This document shows positions 25,183 to 33,600 of a stretch of 64,000 nt of DNA, one piece after another. Under the pieces are notes generated by a model, which had not been told where the DNA came from, made no database searches, and saw only the letters and a list, made by a program, of their open reading frames with translations. The position numbers and the translations under genes were made by a program. This stretch comes from Salinimicrobium flavum. GTDB lineage: Bacteria; Bacteroidota; Bacteroidia; Flavobacteriales; Flavobacteriaceae. Within the stretch, counting starts at the first letter, position 1. The number at the start of each line of letters is the position of its first letter. The DNA lies in NCBI RefSeq assembly GCF_042684505.1, contig NZ_JBHULT010000010.1, forward strand, positions 248,001 to 312,000, written 5' to 3'.

Positions 25183-25656
25183 ATGAAAACTACAAGAGAA
25201 TCTGTCCACGAAGACAGCCACAAGAAGCTGGTAAATGCTTTACAAGAACTTCTCGAGAAGAATTATGATTCCGAGAAAGCCTACAAGACTGCTATGGAGC
25301 GCACTGAAAATGCTCATTTGAAGAACTTTTTCAAAACCCAGGCAGCTAAAAAAAATCATAACGCTACCCAAATTGACAGGCATATACATTCCCTTAATGA
25401 AAAGCCTAAAGAAAGTGGAAGCGCACTGGGGACTATTCACAGGACCTGGATAAACCTTAGATCTTCCATTGGAGGTAATAAGGATAAAGTTTTGTTGGAA
25501 GAATGCATGAGGGGGGAAAAGAACAGTATCAGGGAATATGAGGAAAAGCTGAAGAAAAACCGTTTCCCGAATAAGATCGAGGGAGAATTACACGAACACC
25601 TGGAAGAAATGAGAACTACTCATACAAGTGTGAAATCTATTGATGATCTGAAATAG
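25183..25656 (+). CDS. PA2169/DUF2383-family four-helix-bundle protein
   Basis: A 157-residue, soluble, largely helical protein. The sequence LVNALQELLEKNYDSEKAYKTAMERTEN, continued by FKTQAAKKNHNATQID and the later ECMRGEKNSIREYEEKLKKN, is the ferritin-like bundle with Glu/His pairs seen in the DUF2383 (PA2169) family. The arrangement of acidic and histidine residues could hold a di-metal centre, but this is not established. It stands alone between a universal stress protein gene (divergent) and a secreted hypothetical gene (convergent). Confidence 0.82.
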   Translation: MKTTRESVHEDSHKKLVNALQELLEKNYDSEKAYKTAMERTENAHLKNFFKTQAAKKNHNATQIDRHIHSLNEKPKESGSALGTIHRTWINLRSSIGGNKDKVLLEECMRGEKNSIREYEEKLKKNRFPNKIEGELHEHLEEMRTTHTSVKSIDDLK

Positions 25657-25773
25657 GTATTTCTTTTGTATTGCTTTTTAGAGACTTTCTGAACCCGGGT
25701 ATTGTCTGTAAACTGCTGTGGTTGAAAAATTGTTTTGATAAACCATTACTAATCCCGTTTTCGGGTTCAAACC

Positions 25774-26436
25774 TTATTGTTTAACTACGATCAAACTCGC
25801 TTTTGCGCCTGTAAGAAGGTTCCATTCCTTTTTGGCCACTTCAAGACCTTTGTCATCAAAAACTTTTAATTCAGCCGTATTTGGACCGGAGGTTCCCTGG
25901 TTCAATGCTTCAAATTCAATCTGGTTGAATCCGCGGTTTAACCTCACAAGAATTGGATGATATCCTGAACTCAAAGTGACGCTATTATGGACAATTTCCC
26001 CGTTCAGGTAGACCCTTACAATATCCCCGTCAACATATTCATGGTCCCGGCAATACAGTTCTACATATTCCCCTCCTGTTTTGATGTCTCCCAGGTATTG
26101 ATCCTTACGATACTCTGCTTTTATATCTTTATCTTTAAAAGCCTTAGGGGCAAAATCTTCTTCCTTGTATTTCATCAAGCCATTATCTGTGGTCATGTTT
26201 AATGGCTTCTTCTCCTCCACTCCCAGCCCCACAGGCTCTTTGGTAGTACTAAAGATCCCTTTTTTGTTGCTCAGGCTATGATTACCGGGTTTTCTCAACA
26301 GGGAAGAATTCTCACTGCCCGTCTGGGGGCTCTTCAATCCTTCCGGGGCTTTCACTGTTGTGGTAGGATTATCGATCTGAGCCATGGCGGCATGTGAAAA
26401 AAAGATAATACATATCAGAAAAAATACGTTTTTCAT
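25774..26436 (-). CDS. Secreted hypothetical protein with C-terminal beta-sandwich-like part
   Basis: A 220-residue exported protein: the signal peptide ends MAQ at about residue 20. Residues about 21-100 are low in hydrophobics and probably disordered. From about 105 to 220 the pattern EYVELYCRDHEYVDGDIVRVYLNGEIVHNSVTL, then GFNQIEFEALNQGTSGPNTAEL, looks like an immunoglobulin- or carbohydrate-binding-like beta sandwich. I do not recognise a named family. The protein has no lipobox. It is not in an operon. Confidence 0.68.
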   Translation of the reverse strand: MKNVFFLICIIFFSHAAMAQIDNPTTTVKAPEGLKSPQTGSENSSLLRKPGNHSLSNKKGIFSTTKEPVGLGVEEKKPLNMTTDNGLMKYKEEDFAPKAFKDKDIKAEYRKDQYLGDIKTGGEYVELYCRDHEYVDGDIVRVYLNGEIVHNSVTLSSGYHPILVRLNRGFNQIEFEALNQGTSGPNTAELKVFDDKGLEVAKKEWNLLTGAKASLIVVKQ

Positions 26437-26630
26437 TTTAACTGTTTCTGAAGTTTAATGACTGGAATGTATATTAATCAAAAACCTGACCTAATTTACT
26501 AAAATCTAAACTTACCATCTATAATTTTTAAAAAGGCTAATCTTCTTGCAGGATATTTAACCGGATTTTAACCCGTAAAACATTGTGATTCGTGAAGTTA
26601 ATCCTTAAATTAAAAATAAAAACAATTGCT

Positions 26631-27011
26631 ATGTCAAAGAAAGAAGAACAACCGAAAAAGAATCATAAAGACCGGGAAGATAATCAGGAAGGGCTTTCTT
26701 ATGATCCCAAAATCACTTCTGAAGATAAGGAGATCCTGAACAACCAAAGTCACGAAAAAAAGGGAGATTATTTTAAGGAACGCGAAGAGCCTATTGATTA
26801 TGCCGGGGCAGATCTCGACCTTCCGGAAATGGATGACAAGCAATTTAATCCTACCAAAAATAAGGCAGATGATTCCGAAAAGGAAAAGCGACCAAAGGAA
26901 TCAGCCAATTCTAATGAAAAAAAAGAACCGGGAGCTGAGACAGTATATAAGGGTAAAAAAGCTGAACAATACAAGGATCCATCCCGGAAGAACAAGAAAG
27001 ACCGCAGCTAA
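26631..27011 (+). CDS. Highly charged, probably disordered small protein
   Basis: A 126-residue protein made almost entirely of Lys, Glu, Asp, Asn, Ser and Pro with no hydrophobic core, so it is probably intrinsically disordered in the cytosol. The longest frame begins at 26592, but MSKKEEQPKKNHKDRED is a more natural start. A weakly structured middle segment, EPIDYAGADLDLPEMDDKQFNP, may be a binding motif. I do not recognise a family; hydrophilic proteins of this kind are sometimes desiccation- or osmotic-stress-induced, but that is only an analogy. It ends in a clear terminator. Confidence 0.65.
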   Translation: MSKKEEQPKKNHKDREDNQEGLSYDPKITSEDKEILNNQSHEKKGDYFKEREEPIDYAGADLDLPEMDDKQFNPTKNKADDSEKEKRPKESANSNEKKEPGAETVYKGKKAEQYKDPSRKNKKDRS

Positions 27012-27031
27012 TTTATTTTTTTACAACAAAG

Positions 27032-27059
27032 AAAAAGGGATCTACGAGATCCCTTTTTT
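27032..27059. terminator. Bidirectional terminator
   Basis: AAAAAGGGATCT (27032-27043), loop ACG, AGATCCCTTTTT (27047-27058). The flanking A and T runs serve both the disordered-protein gene (+) and the convergent SnoaL-like gene (-). Confidence 0.92.
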
Positions 27060-27068
27060 CGTGCTTTT

Positions 27069-27455
27069 CTAGCAGCTTTCCTTGTATAATTTATGTTTAC
27101 TTAAATCAATCACGAAAGAGGTCATTTCTGAGATCTTTGGCGCTGCGGGATTTGTCACCCTGTACAGATCACAGAAGCCAAAATGTTTCTTTTGCCCGTT
27201 TTTGTTCTTTCCGGTTACTTTCCCTTCCACCGAAGCAGAATTTCCCTCCATAATGATGTTATCGATCTCTATTTTCATAGGAGGCAGTTGTCTCATTTGT
27301 TCCAGGGCTTCAGAAAATTCAGTTTTTCCACTTACCGTCTTCTCTCCCACTATGAACCAGCAGAAATCATCAGTGACATTTTCCAATAGATACTGAGTAT
27401 CCCCTTCAGAAAAAGCCCGGTTAATTTCCCTGAGAAATTTTTCGAATTCGTTCAT
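27069..27455 (-). CDS. SnoaL/NTF2-like protein
   Basis: A 128-residue protein with the alpha+beta cone of the NTF2 superfamily: an N-terminal helix (FEKFLREINRAFSEGDTQYLLENV), then DDFCWFIVGEKTVSGKTEF, strands with IEIDNIIMEGNSASVEGKVTG, and FGFCDLYRV. Such proteins are small ligand-binding or isomerase-like domains; the pocket residues do not tell the substrate. The frame is open up to 27524, but MNEFEKFLREIN is the natural start. It is monocistronic, sharing a terminator with the convergent neighbour. Confidence 0.78.
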   Translation of the reverse strand: MNEFEKFLREINRAFSEGDTQYLLENVTDDFCWFIVGEKTVSGKTEFSEALEQMRQLPPMKIEIDNIIMEGNSASVEGKVTGKNKNGQKKHFGFCDLYRVTNPAAPKISEMTSFVIDLSKHKLYKESC

Positions 27456-27677
27456 ACTGTAATATTTTTTTGGAAGATCCAAAGTAAATGAAGAAAAGGG
27501 GCTTGCGTTCAATGGTTTGTACAATAAACACTTAGCCTTCTAAATTTAAATATTAAATCCTCATATTCCTAATTTATTTCGGGAATTTAATACCCGTCGC
27601 TACTTCTCCGAAATAATCCTTCATATTTTTAAGACGTAAAAAACAGCTGTTTTTAGAAAGGAAGCCCCAATTATTTT

Positions 27678-27685
27678 TACCTTTG
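27678..27685 (+). promoter_or_regulatory. Putative -7 promoter box for upp
   Basis: TACCTTTG is an exact TAnnTTTG match about 60 bp before the upp start; a matching TTG at the expected distance is not clear. The implied 5' leader of about 55 nt contains GCAGG and CCTGC arms that could pair. Confidence 0.5.
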
Positions 27686-27746
27686 AACTACCCGGCAGGC
27701 TGCCGATAACCTGCTTCGGTTTAATTTCTATCAAGACCATAATATC

Positions 27747-28406
27747 ATGCACATTCATCACCTTTTAGAACAAAATTCTGTCGCTAATAAATTCATTTCC
27801 CAACTGCGGGATGTAAATATTCAAAATGACAGAATGCGCTTCCGAAGAAATATTGAAAGACTTGGAGAGATCATGGGTTATGAACTGAGCAAGAATTTTT
27901 CTTATGAAGCTAAGGATATTCAAACCCCATTAGGGACTGCCTCCTTAGGACTTCCCACAGAAGAGATCGTAGTGTGTTCCATTTTAAGAGCAGGTTTACC
28001 TTTACATACAGGATTGCTCAATTATTTTGACGATGCTGAAAACTCTTTTATATCGGCTTACCGTCATCACCCGAACAATGACGAAGAATTCGAGATCCTG
28101 GTAGAATACCTGGCTTCCCCTTCCCTTGAAGGTAAGACCCTTGTCCTGGCAGACCCTATGTTGGCAACGGGAAGATCTTTTGTGAACGTGATGAAAGCGC
28201 TGGAGCGAATGGGTACCCCTAAACACATTCATCTTGTTTCGGTGATTGGTGCTACAGAAGGGATCGAATATATCAAAGAATACTTCCCTCAGGATTCACA
28301 TTTATGGATCGCTACTATTGATAATAAACTAGATGAAAGGGGTTATATAGTGCCCGGTCTGGGCGATGCCGGTGACCTTTGCTTTGGAACAAAATTGCAA
28401 CACTAA
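27747..28406 (+). CDS. upp: Uracil phosphoribosyltransferase
   Basis: A 219-residue cytosolic enzyme that salvages uracil with PRPP to UMP. The PRPP-binding loop is ADPMLATGRS (135-144), the CSILRAGLPL segment contributes to the substrate site, and the C-terminal uracil-binding region DERGYIVPGLGDAGDL is intact. Length and motifs are as usual for Upp. It is preceded by a TACCTTTG promoter box and its stop overlaps by 4 bp the stop of the convergent tamL gene. Confidence 0.96.
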   Translation: MHIHHLLEQNSVANKFISQLRDVNIQNDRMRFRRNIERLGEIMGYELSKNFSYEAKDIQTPLGTASLGLPTEEIVVCSILRAGLPLHTGLLNYFDDAENSFISAYRHHPNNDEEFEILVEYLASPSLEGKTLVLADPMLATGRSFVNVMKALERMGTPKHIHLVSVIGATEGIEYIKEYFPQDSHLWIATIDNKLDERGYIVPGLGDAGDLCFGTKLQH

Positions 28407-30676
28407 AAAGGATAACCTATAGCAAAATTCAGAACAGGATCCTTAAATCTGAAATCCCAGCGTTCTCCTGCAGGTTTCCACGGAGTTCTTACCGGGAAAG
28501 CCAGATCCAGCCTTATGACAAAACTTTGAATGTCCACCCGGAGCCCCGTTCCTACTCCTACTCCGAATTCCTGTAGAAAATCACCACTGAACTTCCCTTT
28601 AGGATTATTCTGCTCATCACTATTCCAAACGTTTCCCGCGTCTGCAAAAACCGCCCCTTTCAGGAACTGGTATATTGGAAAGCGGTATTCCACATTTGTC
28701 TCCAGTCTAATATTCCCGGTTTGATCGTAATAGGAAAGATTTTCCTCCCCTTCGGGCCTGTAAGTACCCGGTCCCAGAGATCTTATTTTGAATGCCCTCA
28801 CACTGTAAGGACCTCCCGCAAAATATTGACGGCTGAATGGCATGATCTCAGAATTTCCATAAGGAATACCATACCCGGCAAAGAGCCTTGTCGCTATCTT
28901 TTGTTGTCTGCCAATTTTAAAATGGTATCTAAAGTCGGCATCTATTTTGGCATATTGCGCAAATTCCAGCCCAATGAACTCCCGGGGCCGATCGCCGCTG
29001 CTAAGAAGGTTCAGGATATTACCTGCCAGGTCAAGGTTGGCATTGATAAAAAACTGGTGTTTTTTATTCACATCAACCATCCCGTTGTACAGGAAGGAAT
29101 AGGTTATCCCAGCAATGAATTGTTGATCAAAACTAGATCTTAAATAAGGGTTGTTTTCCAGTATCTCCTCAAATTGGGTAGTAGTCTTACTCAATTTAAC
29201 GTAGTTTACAGAAAATGGATTTAGTTCATGGGTTATATACCGGTTCGCTCTCCAGATATACCCGAAACTTCCCGACACAGAGAACAGGCTAAAAAGTTCA
29301 CTTCGGTTTAAGTACTCGAATCCTAAAGCTATTCTTGTCTTAGGAATGGAATATTTAAACCAGTCATTGTTCACCGCGATGGGGAATAACATGCGGGGAA
29401 AGATTAGATCTGTATCTACTCCAAACTGGGTACTGCTCAACCCCGGTTCATCCTTGCCCGAAAGTTGCTTTTCATATCCCACTTTTCCCGTAATATTCAA
29501 AATTTCCCCTCCATGGAAAAGGTTCCTGTTGGAATAGGTTATAGCCAAATGAGGTCCGGCGAAATTATTGGATTTTGTAACCGCCTGCAGTTCTGCTCTT
29601 ATGGCACGCTTATTTAAAGGAGAGAGGAAAATGTTGGCATCCAGATAGCCTAAGCTATCGGTAGCCAGTGAATCGAGTTCATCATACCTTACATTCACGA
29701 ATTTATAGGCTCCTATAGAGGTTAACCTCCTGCTGGTTGCTGCTGAAGCTTCAGGGTCATACAGCTCCCCTTCCTCCAAAAGGACATAAGGATCCAATCT
29801 TTTAGGTTTGAAAAATTCTTCGTTCTGTATATAGTTTTTTCCGTCATAGCGAACAGAATCACGGGCAAGGGAGTCTGAGCCAACCACGTAATTAGGATAA
29901 ATATTGATATTTTTTACTCTATAGGGTTTGATTCCCTCTTCGGGTACGTCTTTTTTAAGCCTTAAATAAAGATCGAACTTCTTACGCTCGTATTGATTGG
30001 TGTCTGCCTCAAAAAGAAGAAAATTGGAACTGAAATTATAATAACCCCGATTTTTAAGTTTCCGGTCAATTCGTTCCCTCTCCAGTTTCATTAGGGCAAG
30101 ATTGAAGGGATCACCTTCTTTTAACAATGCATCGGGTAAAGTTTCATTTATTTCCTGAAAAACCTGGAGGGAATCATTATCAAGTATGTAGTTCTCTAAT
30201 ACATAGGGTTCCTCAGGGATCTCTATTTTATAAAATATTCTCGCAGTTTTTTTCTTTTCATATTCTTCGATAATATGATCCAGGCGGTTAAAAAAATATC
30301 CCCGGTTTTCCAACCTGTTATTGAGGATATCCTTGGTAAGGCCTGGATCTGTATCTGAAAGATAAACCGGTTCTTCCCCGAATTTTTTATTGAAAAATTT
30401 ATTAATAAAGCCCGGGTTCTCTTTCTGGGCCTTATAATGAAAATAAAGTCCAAAGTGGCTTCCCAGAAATTTTGAATTTGGTTCAGGACGAATAAGCCCT
30501 TCCAGCTGTGACTGCAGGGACTTTTTATTCTCAATTTCGTCCTGTGAGGTGAGTTCAAGTTCAGCACCGGTATACAGGAACTCATCTTCGGGAATAAATT
30601 TTTTCACGCTGCAACTCTGGAGCAAGACCAGGATCATTCCAGTGATAAAAATTTGTTTCCGTAATTCTTTTCGCAT
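28403..30676 (-). CDS. tamL: TamL: lipoprotein-type TamA/BamA-family outer-membrane protein
   Basis: A 757-residue Omp85-family protein. The start used is the ATG at 30676, which follows the tamB stop by 13 bp; the longer frame starting at 30742 would overlap tamB. The signal ends ILVLLQSC, so the protein is a lipoprotein, the variant of TamA that is specific to Bacteroidota. POTRA-like repeats fill about residues 30-400 and the 16-strand barrel about 400-757, with a final aromatic residue (AIGYPF). It is expected to work with TamB in moving proteins or lipids to the outer membrane. The order tamB-tamL in one operon supports this. Confidence 0.88.
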   Translation of the reverse strand: MRKELRKQIFITGMILVLLQSCSVKKFIPEDEFLYTGAELELTSQDEIENKKSLQSQLEGLIRPEPNSKFLGSHFGLYFHYKAQKENPGFINKFFNKKFGEEPVYLSDTDPGLTKDILNNRLENRGYFFNRLDHIIEEYEKKKTARIFYKIEIPEEPYVLENYILDNDSLQVFQEINETLPDALLKEGDPFNLALMKLERERIDRKLKNRGYYNFSSNFLLFEADTNQYERKKFDLYLRLKKDVPEEGIKPYRVKNINIYPNYVVGSDSLARDSVRYDGKNYIQNEEFFKPKRLDPYVLLEEGELYDPEASAATSRRLTSIGAYKFVNVRYDELDSLATDSLGYLDANIFLSPLNKRAIRAELQAVTKSNNFAGPHLAITYSNRNLFHGGEILNITGKVGYEKQLSGKDEPGLSSTQFGVDTDLIFPRMLFPIAVNNDWFKYSIPKTRIALGFEYLNRSELFSLFSVSGSFGYIWRANRYITHELNPFSVNYVKLSKTTTQFEEILENNPYLRSSFDQQFIAGITYSFLYNGMVDVNKKHQFFINANLDLAGNILNLLSSGDRPREFIGLEFAQYAKIDADFRYHFKIGRQQKIATRLFAGYGIPYGNSEIMPFSRQYFAGGPYSVRAFKIRSLGPGTYRPEGEENLSYYDQTGNIRLETNVEYRFPIYQFLKGAVFADAGNVWNSDEQNNPKGKFSGDFLQEFGVGVGTGLRVDIQSFVIRLDLAFPVRTPWKPAGERWDFRFKDPVLNFAIGYPF

Positions 30677-30689
30677 GCCTGTCGCTGTT

Positions 30690-33600
30690 TTATTTATCTT
30701 GTTCTTCCTCTTGTTTTTTCTCCCGCTGTTGGTTTTGCTCATCCCTTAAAATAGCATTCCAAAGTTCCCTGAACCTGTTAAATTCCTGGGTAAAGATCAG
30801 CGCAAGCCCGCTTACCACCAGCTGTCCATCTATCACATTCTCATAGGAATTTCTCCGGAAAGCTTTAAGTCTGAACCGGCCATCTTCGGTCATTAAGTAT
30901 TCAATGCTAACATTTCCTATGACAGGACTGCTCTCTCCTGATCTTGGACTGCCCTGCAAATCTACTTCACTGCCCACACTTACGATCAACCTGTCATCCA
31001 TTAGTGTTTTGCGGGCGGTTATGTCAAGCTGTGTCCTTTCCTCAGGGTTCTCCCCCTGATAATCTGTATAACTGTCTAAACCGAAATTAAGATCGATCCC
31101 GGTTTCTCCCATTAATTTGTCTGAAAACAGGTTCATTTGATCAGATAAGGCTTCATTGAGGTTATCGCGGGCGAAAGAAATAGTTCCTCCGGCACTACCG
31201 TCACTTCCACTGTCCGGGAAGAACCGGTTAAGTACCAGAAGGGAAAAAACCTGCTTATTCAGTTCATTCTCCTGGGTATTGATCTGTTGAACCCTTCCAT
31301 ACACCTGTCCCCCTATTGCCCCTTGTTCACTTTCGGGCATATCCAGTCCAAAAGAGAGTATTGGCTGGGTGATCTGTCCGTCAATATTAAGATATACCAG
31401 GAAAGGAAGTTCTTGCCGGTAGCGATTCCTTACATTGACATCTGCCCCGGTGATTTGAGGAGCCATTAGAGCTGAAGCCGAAGCATCAACCCGGTAAATG
31501 GCAGTTATATTAAGATCTGCATCAAAAGGATCACCGGCCCAGGTTATACTGCTTCCCTCCATTAGGTCAAATCTTCGGGTGACAAGATCATATAGGTTCA
31601 TTTCATAATACCCGTCGTTTACCACATACCTCCCCGCAAGGGTGGTGCGCCCGTTAGGATATACATTGAATAACATATCTCCCTCACCCGAGGCTTGAAA
31701 ATGATCTCCAGTTTCTTCATCGAGAACTACTGTAAAGGTGGCATCCTCTTCCACAGATATTGTAGCATCGAGGGAAATTCCGGAGAAATCAAACCCCCTT
31801 TCAATTTCCGAAGTTTGAGTGAGTATCCTGTCCGGATTCTGCTTGTTCACGAAAACGACTACTCCTTCCCGCTCTTCAAGTTCAATACTGGCAGCGGGAA
31901 TTATATAAGTTACATTGGTGTTGGAACCAACATCCAGATCCACGTCAAGTATAGGGAGTTCGAGATCGCCTTTTAAAGTGGCGGTAGCATCAAAAATTGC
32001 AGTTCCGTAGAACAAATCATTATCCTCTTCGGTAGAATTCAAAGCCATAAAATCATTTGCTCTCAAACTCAGATCGAAACCGGGATTCAAAAGGGTTTCA
32101 GTGGTGATACTTCCGTCCAGGACCAGGGAATTCCGGTTTTGATCAAGAATTTCAAAATCATTTAAGGTAATACCTTCATTGTTTACCTGCAGGGTCTCAT
32201 CAGCGATCACAAAATGGGCATTGAGGGTAGCAATCGTAAAGCCGGCATTATCAAAATTGAGGCTACCTTCATACACCGGTTCAAGAGTAGTACCCGTAAC
32301 TTTCACCTGGCCTGAAAAACTGCCTTCTCCTGAATTTAAGGCTCCCTGAGAAAAACTTTCAACGGCGGTCATTTTTATCTCGTTAAGATCCAGGTCAAGG
32401 TCCAGGTTTGCACCTTTTTCCGTTGCCAGGTAATTCCCCGTAAGATCGAGATCGACGTCCCCTCCTTTCACGGCCATGTCGAAATCGTAAGACCTGGTTC
32501 CCACAGCCTCTCCCTCAAGGGTGAGGGTACCCATGGGAACTTCCATAATCCCAAATTCATTGATCGTCAAATTCGCCAGCATACCGGTACTGCCAAACGG
32601 TTCTTCAATAATGAAATCGCCATTAAGCCTGCCTTCTGCCAGGACTCGTTCAGGATTGAGATATGAAAATAAGGCCCCAAGGGTGAAGTTCTCAAATTGG
32701 AATGCAATATGCTCTTTCTGAACACGGGCCAGATCGTTCCTTATCCGCATTAACTGGGTGTTTCTCCTAAGTTCAAAATTATTGAAGATCCATGCCTTCT
32801 CGCCTATGATGATCTCATTTGAGGTATCAATTTCCCATGCCGCCTTATTGAGAATAAGGTCATCTGGTACTATATGTATGGTGTAAGACCCATCTGGTTT
32901 AGAAATATGTGATTGAACATGGATCAACTTCTCCTCTTCATGGTTTGAAATGAAATCCAGAATAAGTTTTTCTTCTTCAAGCCTTCCTTCCATAATTGTT
33001 TCCTTGATGGCCAGGGGTCCAGCATCAAGGGATTTAAGTCCGAAATCAAATGCAAGATCCTCTTTGTTAGAATTAAGATTGAGCCTTAAACTGTCTATCT
33101 CACTGCCCATATATTTCAGGTGGGGTAAATTCACACTTCCTGTCAGTTTCCGTTCCCGTTCCCTGAAATCAACCTGAATTTGGACTGTATCCATTTCTTC
33201 AAGACTGGGCAGGATCACCTCATTTAAAATAGGTGCAGGACTTATGGTGGCATATAGTTCCAGGTTTACAGGATGTTGAATGGTATCTGTTCTTTTAATT
33301 TCTGAAAAATAGCTTTCATAATGCCTGTTAAGACCTTTGATAAATTCTTGTGGATCGGTATTAGATCTAAGGCGCAGGTCAAGCATCCGGTTCTTAATTT
33401 CCATTGAAGTTGTATCGGGCCTTACGTGGGCAAGAATATCAAGATCGCCGAGGAGATAGGCATCATTGCTGTATACTGCTATACCATTACTAATATTGGC
33501 AGTGATATCATATTCTGTAGCACTTCCTTCAAAGGTTCCCTTTAGTTCGAGGGCAGCGTTGACTGGTCTTTTTGACAAGCCAAGAGCCTGCAGATCTGCG